Below, in pieces: positions 11,006-22,299 of a stretch of 64,000 bases of DNA (position 1 is its first letter; the number at the start of each line of letters is the position of its first letter). Position numbers and translations under genes: made by a program. The notes below the pieces were generated by a model. It did not search any database. It worked only from the letters and a program-made list of their open reading frames with translations, and had not been told where the DNA came from. Source of the DNA: Datura wrightii (lineage: Eukaryota > Streptophyta > Magnoliopsida > Solanales > Solanaceae); contig JASDFA010000001.1 of the NCBI GenBank assembly GCA_035772735.1, forward strand, positions 79,014,001-79,078,000. The letters are read 5' to 3'.

Positions 11006-11700
11006 ACATCACTTAACATAAGGAAAGTCAATTTTGATCTAATGAAAATGGTTAGAAAGCACCATGTATCTGTGAAATTGGTGTGCTTATGCATCATGCT
11101 ATTGCTATTGATGAGATAATATTTTGCAGACAAGATATGATTTAACTTTTATGTAAAGATATTTGAGTGAAATCAAATATTAGTATGGATTTATTATTTT
11201 TAACTAATATTGTAAAGCAATTGCTGGTTATGCAAAAGAAGAAAGATTATTTGATCTACATAATATTTAATCACATAAAAATAATTTATTTGCATGTGAG
11301 GATGTTATCATATCCTACGTGACAGTCAATTATTGATATTTATTCAAGTCATACCAAGATACAAACAACTTATAAAGCAAGTGACTCAGCACATAGGAGA
11401 TGTGTTATTTTTCTTTGAAAAGATATTTCAATATTGTATGAAAATAATGTTGCTTGTAAGTTCAACTAAAGGGAAGAAACATCAAAGGAGATAGAGCAAA
11501 TCATACTGCACCAAAGTTCTTTTCATATATGAAATATAATAAAATGGTGTGATAGATGTTTAACAAGTTCGTCCCACAGATGACTTGATAGATCACTAAG
11601 CCTTACCAATATCAACATTTGAGAAGTTGGTATACAAGATTGGGATACATCATCTTTGAGAAATAAAATGATGTTTTCATCAGGGAGAGTAAAATACGCA
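11006..11700 (+). pseudogene. copia pol remnant: RNase H C-terminus
   Basis: Plus-strand fragments match the end of plant copia polyproteins: QHIGDV near 11385, then KGKKHQRR, CTKVLF, NGVIDV.QVRPTDDL and STFEKLVYKIGIHHL near 11600-11660. The last is the usual C-terminal signature. It continues the pol at 6615-8157 after removal of the inserted Ty3 element. Several in-frame stops are present. Confidence 0.8.
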
Positions 11701-11895
11701 TTGCACTCTTTTTTTCTTAGCTAATTAGGTTTTGTCCCATTAGATTTTCTAGCAAGGTTTTTAATGAGACAGTTCTTGATGCATATTACTAGATATGTGC
11801 ACTCTTTTTTTCCTTTATTAGGACTTTTTCTACAGGGTTTTCCTAGTAAGATTTTAACAAGGTAGTTTATCTATTAATGGACATACAAGGAGGAG

Positions 11896-12164
11896 TGTTG
11901 TAATATATATATATATATATATGTCCATTTTATATTACTTAGCGCGTAAGAACTAGTTACTAAAATTAGTTAGAAAGAAACCACTAATTATAAATGAACC
12001 AAATTAATTTTGTTACTTGGTGGCTAAGAAATTTTTCTCCTATAGAAGAGTATTTTCTTCTATCATGTACACCATTATAAAGTAATTATAAAATACTCAT
12101 CCTCTCTATAAAATTCTTAATTTGCTTCTTTTATTTTGTTTGTAATTCTATAATTTTCATAACA
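11896..12164 (+). repeat. copia 3' LTR (269 bp) with polypurine tract
   Basis: The polypurine tract AAGGAGGAG (11888-11895) is followed by TGTTGTAATATAT, and the LTR closes with TTTTCATAACA at 12164. A (TA)n run at 11903-11922 lies at its start. Short LTRs of about 270 bp with this GGAGTGTTGTAA junction are typical of plant copia. The 5' LTR is not in the window. Confidence 0.82.
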
Positions 12165-12732
12165 ATTTTGAGTAGGTATACTTCCTTATAAAGTGGTTTA
12201 TTTATAAGAATATTTATAAAGATATATGAAAATAAATTCATATTTATCATAACTAACAATACTATTCAGCTTTCAAAATTTAGCAACAAAATCTTTACAA
12301 AACATATGCAACCTCCAACAAATTCAACAACATTAGGAATTTTAGATATATTCTTTTTCTTTTTATCTTCACTCACATAAACTCTAGCTGATGTTGTCCA
12401 CATCCCATCGCCTTTATTGTAGTTGTTTTCGTCGTTGCATCATTGCTATTCTGTTGTCTTCATGTTGTTAGCCTATTAGATGATTTTTGAAATGTATTTA
12501 ATGACCTCACCGCGTAGGTATGTTCTTTCAATGCATTCTTTTGTATATTGCATATTTAATGTATTTTATTTGTCTGAATCTCCTCGATGGCTAGTCAGTA
12601 ATTGAAAAATACTCGAGGCAAAATAGGTTTTGCAGAGGCTTCATACTATATCCATTTTGTAGTTTTCTAATTATCCTTACTAGCTTCATAGGAACACATC
12701 AGTAAAGGGGATATTTTTGTCTTTTCAACTAA
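12165..12732. other. AT-rich sequence, nothing recognised
   Basis: The segment between the copia LTR and the SINE target duplication holds no coding frame I can recognise. It is the likely integration target of the copia element. Confidence 0.5.
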
Positions 12733-12742
12733 AATCCAACTC

Positions 12743-12880
12743 ATTGTCTAAGAAAATCTTAATAGCTCAATTAGTATGCTATCTGAACTTTCACCTTGTC
12801 GGTGAGGATTCAATTCTCACATTGTAATCCCTTTCCCCTGCCCCATATGTAATTAAAAAGTTTTTTTTTTTAAAAAAAAT
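12743..12880 (+). mobile_element. tRNA-derived SINE with 10-bp target duplication
   Basis: The 138-bp insertion contains an A box (TAGCTCAATTAGTATGC, near 12763) and a B box (GGATTCAATTC, near 12808) at tRNA spacing. It ends in a T-run followed by an A-run. AATCCAACTC occurs directly on both sides (12733-12742 and 12881-12890), a target duplication of the length expected from LINE-type retroposition. It differs in sequence from the SINE at 7231-7346, so it is a separate family. It is not a functional tRNA gene, since only the promoter half is tRNA-like. Confidence 0.82.
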
Positions 12881-12890
12881 AATCCAACTC

Positions 12891-15800
12891 CTTTTTCTTT
12901 CTATTTGGTCCTTTCTTGTTCTTTATTGAACAAACTCATAAATTAATTAATTCAGATGTTAACATACAATATAAACTCTTTTCTTCCTTCAATTCTCTAT
13001 GGAGGTGACAGAACCTGTTTCACTTTGTTACACTGTTCAGGTCAAGTTCATGTACTTGAAGTTATGTCTCCTATACTGCTCTATAAGACCCACTGAGATA
13101 ACATTTGTACTAATCACTTTCATATGTAAAGAAGAAAAAAAAAGTTTTTCATGCTAATTGAAGTTCAAGGCATTGTTTAATATCATTTGCGTATATGCCT
13201 TGTATACATGTCAAGGTAAAGTGGTTCGCTCAGTCATGTGATGGTATTAAAGTTAAGGCACCGATTGCTAGTCTACTTCACCCACTCTTGGGGCATGATT
13301 ATTGTTAACTCTGGTCAACTCCAAATCCTTAATTTAACTAGTTATCAACCAAGTTCCCAAATCCCTTGGGACCTGTGCAACTATCTAAGTCATAAATCAC
13401 TATTTGAACTTAGGGAACTTTCAAACCTCGATTCCGAGTCTGTTTATCCTGAATATTGACTATGGTCAACTCTTATTTTATTATATTTCTAAACCTCTAG
13501 TTTTTAGATTTTTTCTCTGACATACTTATTCGATTATCTCGGGGATTGAGCCAACCATCCCCGAAAATCCTAATATGAATGTTGAACCTATAATAAGTGT
13601 CATTTAAGTAAAGAGTTCTCAGATACTCAACAATCGAACGGGTCATTACTTACGTCTACAATGACAAATCCATGCCTACTCCTGTATAGAGCACCACAGT
13701 GATGGCATTAAAGCTTGACGCTATGGCATAGATTAAGAATTTATTCACGCAAATAGTTGTCATTGTAATGAGTGCAATAAGAGAGTTAACTAGCAACAAC
13801 AAAGAACCTGTTCCTAAGGAGATTCTGCTTAAAATTGATTGTTGTTAGTTTGTTTCTTGTTCGGAGTTGTAACCTATTTACTTCATAATATTTCTGTAGT
13901 AGGTATTACATTTGAGTTGAAAAAGCTTTCAAGTCTGGGTAGAGTTTGGAAGAAGTAGCTACAATTAGGGAAAATTATAGAAGGGGAAGGTACAAAGTTG
14001 TTAGTTTCTTAGGTTATTGAGTTGTAACTTTAAAACTGCTCTTGAGTTTTAGTAAAGTTTTGGGGAAATACTATTAAGATAGGTCATAATTTTTACTTTC
14101 TTGAGAAAAAAGTTTTCAATAAAAAATTTCATGTCTGATTTACTATTTTGATTTTTACTTCTTGTTGCTACTGAAGAACCTGACTCTTAGAACAACAACA
14201 CATGATTCAAACTTTCATTTCTTAGGAGTGAACCTACCGTTAGCGTCCCCGTTATACGTAGAGTATAATATTCATCTTCGTTCACATTTCATGACATGTT
14301 CAACAATCATCTTTGAAGCGAAATCACTTTCGCTCATCTCATAAAATGTTTACTCTATGTGCCTGCTTACAGGAACTGCTAACCCAACGTTGAATCTCTG
14401 ATAGTGGAGCCTTCTGGAAGACTGCCAAGCACACATCTGCATAGAAGTTTATTTTGATTCTGATTGGTTTGTCCAGAGATGCATATAATACCTCCTTTTT
14501 TGTGTACCATAATAACTTCATTTATTTCTGTGGATGTTCATTTATTCCTTCTAATAGTATCCGAGATAAAAGGCGTATGTTTGGGCATATATATTTGTAA
14601 CTATCTTCTGACTTTTCTAATAAATGGATCTTTCAATGTTAACAACTATATCTAGCCAATCCGCATTAAATGTCATTTCAGGGACAATGAATAATTGATC
14701 TTCTACTTCTTTGAGTCTTGATAATGGTTATATAACATTAATAATTATGGACACTGTGAGCTTACTCGCTCAAATTAAATTCACAAAACCTTTATTCAAA
14801 AAATTTATGGACATGACTTTGGTGAAAAAAGAACTTTAGTAAGAAGAAGTCTTAACTTACTATGAACTATAAGCTTTATATCAATTTTTCATGTCATTCA
14901 AAAAAATCTCGATTCTTCATTTAAAATCTTCATTGTAAACTCTTGTTCTTCGTTACACTAAACCACCATCATGGTTCATGTGAATGAGTTGTGAAGCAAC
15001 GATCTCCTTCCAGTAACTGATTACCAAGCCAATACAAATTAGCTTACATAATTAGTAGCTTGTTGTAGTAAGTAAGTTAAAGCTTTGGTTTACTGAAATC
15101 TCAAAAGGCCTTCTTGTCTACGATTATCCATCATCAGTGTAGTTTCTTTAATTGATGTCTAAGTCTTTCTACAGTAACAGCAATGGTGTAGATTAAGCTT
15201 TTAAATTTGACTTTTTTCCTAGCTCTCCTTTTTGGCATGGACTATGTGAATTAAATAAATCAAATTTAGCCTTGTTTCCCAATTGCTTTCGTTGCCTGGC
15301 AGAAAACTAAGTCAACTTATGCATTCTCTAACTTTACGAGAATAAACTAAATGCAATTTATGACCTAAATTTAAAGAACAAGAAAAAGAAAATCTAACTA
15401 TGTTCATTGATTTATAAGCTATAAAAATAAGATTATATGTCCAATTTCAATAATGTTCATTGCGAACCAATCCAACATCGGTCTACTCCTTACTCAAGTT
15501 CCGTCTTTGTCACTTAATTATTTTCTTTTATATTTTTCCCTAGATAATATTAATCTAGTTCAACTTTAATTTTTTGTTTATGAATCTTCTTATATTCTTT
15601 TCATCATTACTAATGGAAAGGGAAGTAATATTAACTCTCCTTATTAATTCTAGAAGTACATTGCAAGGTGAAGTTAGATACCACACATGATTACCTGTTG
15701 AATTGTAAAAGAATTTCCGCACTCTCTAAATTTACTTATTCACTACAGATGATGAATTTGGAAGAAGGGATATTTATTTTGTCCCCAACCTTATTCATTA

Positions 15801-17571
15801 ATTCCTTCATGTATCTCATATTCAAAATAGGAATTAGATGAAGCCTTTTGTTAATTATATAACTTCGTCGCCAAAGCACATATGTGGTTGCCAAGCCCCT
15901 TTAAATCCTGTAGATCTTTTTTCCCCTAAAATGTCCAAATTGCCTTGATAATTTGGGGTATTACAAATCTAGATTGTATTCAGTAAATTTTTATTGAATT
16001 GTCTTCGGGAGATATCAATGTTAAATCAGTCATTGGACTTCATTTGGCGGGTCTGTCTTCTGTACTCGCACATTAAATTTGGTGTGATCTTTTCCGAATT
16101 TATGTTCTCTATACAAAGAAAAGAGATACTAAAAAAAAAACATGAAAACAAAATTAATATAAGAAAAATAAAGAATGAAGAAGGAAAAAGATCTGCATAG
16201 AAAGAGAAACTGAAATTAAAGAGCTATATCTACTTTATGCTCTGTGATTCATGCAAACTCCATGTTCCAATGACACAACACATACATGTTCTATTATAAT
16301 TGTGGTTGCGGAAATATAGAAACTAAATTATGCTAAAAGGGTGGGATTGGACTCCATTTATATGTGTTATATGTAGCTGAAGTCGACTTATAATCTAACA
16401 CGTAAAGTCAGAGACATAATTGTGAAGGTCACGAAAATTTTGGAGTTTGTAGTTAATTTTTTCTAGTGAAACTATGATTAAACTAGTCACTTGGAGATAA
16501 TACAAAGGGTTTATCTTGTTGACATTAAGATGATGTGGATAGACAAAAAAAAATATCTCCTTGTGATATAACAATTATTGTCAACTTTACTAGAAATAGA
16601 AAGGCTAGTCCTTATTTATCAGAACTCAAGTAGGACAATTCTTTGTGATTGGAGTTTATTATGATTGAAATGTGTTCACTTAGGATGGTAAAAAAATTAA
16701 GAAAGTTTGCTATCCCATGAAATTTAGTCAGGATGGTTAAAGAAATTCACTCATTGTTTGGTCTTGCAATTTTCTTGACAAGAAAAGATTCAATTAGTTT
16801 ATTATTTAATTATGTTATTTCATGTGCAAGTACAAAAAGTCCTTTATCTTAATTAAAATTTCTACATAAAAAATTTATGAACGAATTATAAATACAATCG
16901 TAGCATACAATTTATTTCAAGTAAGGAATGAGATAAAATAATAAATCTCCAAAGAAGATCGTGGATTTAACTAATACTTCAAATCTCGTCTTTGGGGTTT
17001 TGCAAGTTTACAACCCAACAAACTTGAAGTGAGGGGTATTTGTAGATATATGAATTTTGTGGGTTTAAAATTATATTAAATTTAGATAAATTTCTAAATT
17101 CAGGAAATATCAAACTCAAATCAAGATCAATTATTAAGTCCAAAAGACAGATTTAAAATCAAGGTCCAATTTTATTTATGCTAGTCCATTGAATTGACTG
17201 CAAAAAGATGAGCTCATTTTACGAGCCTATGTTCCAACAGACTATTAGTTCCATCTTATAGCCTATCTCCGTATGTCAAATTACGTGGTGCCAATTCAAA
17301 TGAAGTAGACAGTGAAATCATGCCATATGTTAAGCTATATAGCATGTCGAGCATGTCAATTCAAATAAATATGGCAATACAAGATTGATGGGAAGGCCTC
17401 ACGCTCGGTGCTCATATGGCTAAGCTTAGTTTTCTCCTACACATGCCTTGGGACGTCTGCCTCGCCCGCGAGGCCAGCAAACCTTGATGAGACCAGTGGT
17501 CGATTTCTACCCAACTTTGTCCTGTGATCATTTGGGATTCCACTTTTTTCCTAAACACGATGATACCCATC
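12891..17571. other. AT-rich region without recognisable genes
   Basis: I found no domain, no long frame and no clear repeat boundary. Short stretches (13230-13480, with GTTGACC repeats) could be very old LTR sequence, but I cannot show it. The right end is the left junction of the Ty3 element whose LTR starts at 17572. This may be the oldest, possibly host, DNA of the window. Confidence 0.4.
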
Positions 17572-19011
17572 TATCATGCCCCAAATCTGGGGAGGTGTAA
17601 CTGGCACTCGGTGCCTCACTTGACTGCGCTAGCTGCTAAAACTTTTACAACTCAAATAGCAAGTGGCCAATCAGACCGCCATGATAACATCATTACAACA
17701 TAAATATGAATAAACTAACAAGACCACAAAAAGGATATACTTTAAGCAATTGGCAATCCAAAACATGTATATACAAAACTGATAAGCTACAAATATCTTA
17801 GGGACTAAATAACGAGCTAACAAGGCTATAAACTGTACAACAACTAAACAAAAGTTTGACAAGGCCACAAATGACATGCTGAAAACTCATAACAAATGTC
17901 TACAAGTCTCTAAGAGTAATCCAACTAACATATAGTTGGGATAGAGCCTCGACCTACCCATCTACTATACATACTCAAAAATAAAGTTGGACCTCTAACT
18001 CTTCAGCTCCAGGAAGAATTGGAGCTTCCCAAAATTGTTGAAATCTGTAGCTCCTATTGGAGAGGTCTATCTAGGTCTCAATATGGACTTGCAGGAAGGA
18101 ATGCAGCGTCCCCCAAGAAATGGGGATGTCAGTATGAAAAAAGTGCTAGTATGTAAGGTAGAAATATTATTTGAGTAAGCTGCAAATAGTAAATGAGAGA
18201 AGGATATCATATGAAACCTAAAAACTGAAATCTACAAGACTCGTTAAGCTTTTATCTCCTTTACTCTTTTTAAAACTCAATACACACCTTACCTCACACA
18301 CGCTGAGTACTCATAGCGCCTTGTGGCACACTATTTTATATGTAAAATAGCCTCAATAAGGAAGTGGCCCCTTGGCTCGCACAATGTTTTTATATATATA
18401 TATGGCAATAGCTCCTTGGCGCACACTAACACATATAACTCATGCTTAATAAGTATATAATAGCCTCAATATGGCGGCAACGCCTTAGCGGATACTCTGT
18501 GTGTGTGTGTGTGTGTGTATGCCTCAATATGGTAGTTGCTCCTTGGAGCATGCTAACACACACATAATAAATATAAGAAGATTGATTTTTATAGTTACTC
18601 CCATTAGTTATTAAGACACTTCCTAGCTAACTTCTTTGGACTTGAATTGAAAAGGTGTTTCAAGATATTCTTTGAAGCTCAACTTAATCATTGGACATGA
18701 ATAAGTATTGGACTTGCTAAATTTTTTTAATACTTTCTAAATCTTGATTAGGAATCACAATGAAAAGGAAAACTAGACATAAGAAACTTTCTTTTTTAGA
18801 TTCATGCCGACAAAGAAATGAGAAACCTTAACATACCTTGTTTCTTTCAGCGATTAAGCCTAGCACAACTTGATCTTTTCTTTATCAAGTAAATCTACAA
18901 TAGGTGCATAATGAAGTTAATATTAGTCATTTAACATAACTCAACTCTACCAAAATAGTAGTTAAATAATTTCTAGACAGATTGTACATATTGGCGTAAA
19001 TTCGATGGTAT
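17572..19011 (-). repeat. 3' LTR of Ty3 element G, distal part
   Basis: The plus-strand start TATCATGCCCCAAATC is the usual TGTCATGCCCC end of a Ty3 LTR with G changed to A. The LTR is interrupted at 19011 by a CACTA transposon and resumes at 34153, ending at 35426, for about 2.7 kb in all. The flanks at the break share GTAT. It contains a (TG)n run at 18498-18518 and a diverged tandem motif (see 18300-18570). Confidence 0.8.
18300..18570. repeat. Diverged tandem motif plus TG microsatellite in an LTR
   Basis: A motif of the form CCTCAATA-GG-AGT-GC-CCTTGG-GCACAC recurs about four times (near 18343, 18400, 18470 and 18522), separated by TA- or TG-rich spacers including (TG)10 at 18498-18518. 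Confidence 0.6.
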
Positions 19012-19505
19012 CACTACTGGAAAATAGGTCTATGGCTACCAAAACCATTGCACTATATAGTAGAACCGTCGCCTTATCCCTGTAGCAATGGTTTAGAACC
19101 CGTTTCATCTGCGCGCGTGGCCATAGATATATGGAAACGGTTCATGCGACGGTTAACAAAAACCGTTGCCATAGATACATCTATGGCAACAGTTATTTTT
19201 TCTTCTACTGCGATGTTTATATTGTTTAATTGCGATGGTTGTAGAACCGTTTCCATAGGTATTTGCAACGGTTATAAATTATTGCCATAACTTTATTGCA
19301 ATGGGTATTTTGTTTTAACAAACTAACACTATCACATTATTGCAACGGTTTATTTGATCTATTGCAACGATTTATTGATCTATTGCAACGATTTATTTGA
19401 CCTATTACGTCGGTTTATTTGAGCTATTGCAACGGTTTATTTGACCTATTGCAATGGTTTATTTGACCCATTGCAACGGCCGCAATGACAAATTACAATG
19501 GTTTA
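19012..19505. repeat. Left terminal and subterminal repeats of the CACTA element
   Basis: After the terminal inverted repeat the motif GCAACGGTT, in both orientations, recurs through 19020-19330. A tandem array follows at 19340-19505 of about seven 22-bp units (TTGCAACGGTTTATTTGACC plus TA). Subterminal repeats are where the small CACTA protein (TNPA type) binds in maize En/Spm; the same role here is inferred. Confidence 0.85.
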
Positions 19506-19911
19506 GATGAAATAGAAATCCTTATTGTAAATCAATATTTACGTACTTAATAAATTATAAAACATTACAAATTATATAAATCACAAAATGAATTTTTCAT
19601 AAACATGCATAATTCAAAATATTCAACAAGCTATTCTATCCTAAAAGCAAAATGCATGTTCAACTCTAAGAAAATGATTAGTTAGTCTTTACATGATTTC
19701 AAGAGTTAAAAGTATCAAAATTTAGATAGCTAAAGTCTATATTCTTCTTCCAAAATAGCAAAAGTCATCAACAATTCAAAAGTCTTACTTAAATAAGATC
19801 TTCATCACTGCTTTCTTCTTCCCTTTCTTCATTTCACCTACAAATCAAAGAGGATAAATATTTAAGTATATCCTTGAATGCAAGTTTGCTATTTTTGCAG
19901 ATATAAACATT

Positions 19912-20262
19912 GAGAAATTAGTATAAGATATAAATAAGAAGGTTCCCTGGATTCAAGGGTCAAGATCCCTCCATGTGATTTACACCATAAGATAAGGAGA
20001 GAAACAAGCCACCATACCATACAGAATATTTCCCACTTCAATCTTTGACACCAAACATAAGCACAACAAAACAAATCCAACAAGATTCCTGAGAAATTAG
20101 TATAAGATATAAATAAGAAGGTTCCCTGGATTCAAGGGTCAAGATCCCTCCATATGATTTACACCATAAGATAGGGAGAGAAACAAGCCACCATACTATA
20201 CAGAATATTTTCCACTTCAATATTTTACACCAAACATAAGCACAACAAAATAAATCTAATAA
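19912..20262. repeat. Tandem duplication, 179-bp period
   Basis: The block starting GAGAAATTAGTATAAG at 19912 repeats at 20091 with few differences. The second copy fades near 20262, next to the GH17 fragment, so the duplicated unit probably belongs to sequence captured with it. Confidence 0.85.
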
Positions 20263-20715
20263 AAAAGTACAAGGAATCCAAACATCATGAGTAGTAGTAG
20301 TAGAAGAAGAAGAAGAAGAAGAAGTTCGTGTAAAAAAATCATGAATATAGTTTCTGTAACTGCCATTATGAGGACGTGCATTTTCGTTGAAGAGAGCAAA
20401 GTCGAGGGAAATGTTCTCGTTACTATGATAACTGAAGAAGGGTGAAATATTAACAAAGAAAGGAGATTGATGCTTGCTAAGAAATTTGAGGATTTCAGCA
20501 ATTGTTCTATTTACATTTGCTCTGAAATGTCCCTTTAATGGTAGGCCAGATTCTGACTGGAAGGCATTAGAACTACACGGAACAACTAATTTCACCCTGC
20601 CAGCCAGCTTAGCTTTGGTCAATGCAGTCTGGATATTCTCAGCTGCCCCAACAACAAAAGGAAAGAACTGCTCACCATAAATTTGATTGAATGGTTCATC
20701 TCCAATGGCAATTTA
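20262..20715 (-). pseudogene. Captured GH17 beta-1,3-glucanase fragment
   Basis: Minus-strand translation gives IAIGDEPF, then FFPFVVGAAENIQTALTK, LAGRVKLVVPC, SGLPLKGHFRANV, EILKFLSKHQSPFFVNISPF and LDFALFNENARP. In order these match the core of plant glycoside hydrolase family 17 (IAVGNEPF; NIQxAL; KVTVP; PS-G-FR; PFxVNIYPF; YAxF). The catalytic-acid region NEP is here DEP. The upstream codon for Tyr before IA is TAA and the frame fades into a Ser-rich microsatellite (20291-20324). Only about a third of the enzyme is present. It lies inside the CACTA element near its left end, so I read it as transduplicated host sequence. Confidence 0.82.
20291..20324. repeat. GTA/GAA trinucleotide microsatellite
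   Basis: About four GTA and seven GAA units in tandem follow the GH17 fragment. Confidence 0.9.
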
Positions 20716-22299
20716 CCTTACAAAATAGAGTGTGTAAACATACAAACTGAAGTTTGAGAGAGAAAATTCTCGATCTTCAGTTTTTCAAAGGAAATTATGG
20801 CAACAAATATGGAAAGCTATCTGAGAAAAGATGAATCAGTTATAGTTTCATCCTCAAGGACAAGAAACCACATTGCACAATGTCAACAGAGTGAATTCTA
20901 GTCTTATTTGCAATGGAAGGACTCTTGTCACCCCCTTGCTTATGAGAATCGACCTTAAAATGATCAATGAATGTATATTTGGCTACCTATATCTGTTGGG
21001 GGGGAGGGGTTGTTCCTGGAAAACACTAGCCATGTTGTGGAATGGTTTGATGGTGAAGATGTGAGATGGCAGGGACTTTAGGGATGCTGGAATGGTATGT
21101 AAACAAACAATTGGGGTGCAATTATATTCAGATGCTACTCCATTGTTTAAAATTTTTTGGAACATATATACTTATTTAATGGGGAAAGAAACTTATAGCT
21201 TCGTTGGGCTTCTTCCTTTTTGCCTTTTCCCCCCTTGTTTCATTTATATTTATAGGTAGGGTAGCTCTCCGCTGTGCAATGACAATATACTTAATGAAGT
21301 TAAGCCAAATGCTGATAGAAGCTTTCCTTAGTAAAGACGTAAATAATCTCCTTTCACGTGAAGGATCCAAAATGGCAGCAACGACAGACTCCTCTCAAAT
21401 AGCCAACTCGCTTTACCCATGTGAGCATTGTATATCTTTAAAACACTATATAGCCAAAAAGCAAAAAACTTTAACATTACTTCTTGATCATACTAATACA
21501 ATGTAAGTCAAACTAACTTCCTAAAACCTTGTGATCATTTAGATTTTGTCACATCAGAATATCAGCAAAAGAAAACCAAACTATTAATCTGAATAGAGAG
21601 ATAGCAGAAAATTGAACCAAGTCTTAAAGAGAATAAGAGAGAGCAAAATGCAATAACTAACAGTTTCTACCAAATAAAGCCTGAATTCTTGGAATTGGCA
21701 TTTGCAACCTTTTGATGACTATGAAAGCAAGGAAGTATTGGACCATACCAAATAGAACTCATATATGAATTCCGGTCAAAACCATTCATTTCTCATAGAA
21801 CCGTATCTCCAAAAACCCAAAAACGTCTAAACAACAATGAAAAGATTTATTCTTGTAGACGAACTTAACAAGATCTCAAACAATAGAAGCATAATCCCCC
21901 CACCCCAAACCATCAAAATAAACACTGCAGTACACACCCACCTCAAATTGAAAGTTTTGGAAAACTACAAGTAGAGAAATATACCTTTTTTTCCTGGGAG
22001 GCGATAATTATGTGCTAATTAGCCAACATAAGCAGCCAATAAGCAAAGATACATATTTTTTTCATTTCTTATAAAACAACCAGGCACATGTAATATACCA
22101 ACAACCAAGCAGCCAACATAAGAGAATAAGAAAAAAAGAGCAACATATTTTATCCATTCCTTATAAAACAACCAACAAACATAGGATTTCATCAAGGATA
22201 TAAAGCTTAAGAAATATCATGATCACTGTCCAATAGCAAGATGGACGAGAAGAAAAATGAGAAGAAAAAGAATAAGAAGAAGACGAAGAAAGAGACCAG
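20716..22299. other. CACTA internal sequence, nothing identified
   Basis: The stretch between the GH17 fragment and the TNPA-type gene has several short frames on both strands (for example 21204-21506) without recognisable domains. A G-run lies at 20999-21009. It could hold introns or unrecognised captured DNA. Confidence 0.4.

Larger units (their letters stand above)
6602..12164 (+). mobile_element. Degenerate Ty1/copia retrotransposon, 3' part
   Basis: Coding remnants run integrase, RT, RNase H, then a polypurine tract and a 269-bp 3' LTR. The 5' end is missing because Ty3 copy 2 sits in the integrase at 6601. Two later insertions interrupt it: a SINE (7231-7346) and an internally deleted Ty3 element (8163-11000). 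Removing the latter and one TTGTG copy joins pol sequence on both sides. Stops and frameshifts are dense, so this is the oldest recognisable layer on the left side. Confidence 0.85.

Noticed and set aside
12763..12818. Possible tRNA gene
   Set aside because: Only A- and B-box text is tRNA-like. There is no acceptor stem, and a perfect target duplication flanks a 138-bp unit, which shows a SINE.
13230..13480. Old LTR or gene remnant
   Set aside because: GTTGACC-type repeats are suggestive, but no ends, TATA box or coding match could be shown.
18498..18518. Regulatory TG repeat
   Set aside because: A simple microsatellite within an LTR; nothing supports a function.
19340..19505. CRISPR-like array of regular 22-bp units
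   Set aside because: Units are contiguous with no spacers and lie just inside a CACTA terminal repeat. They are subterminal transposase-binding-type repeats in a plant genome.
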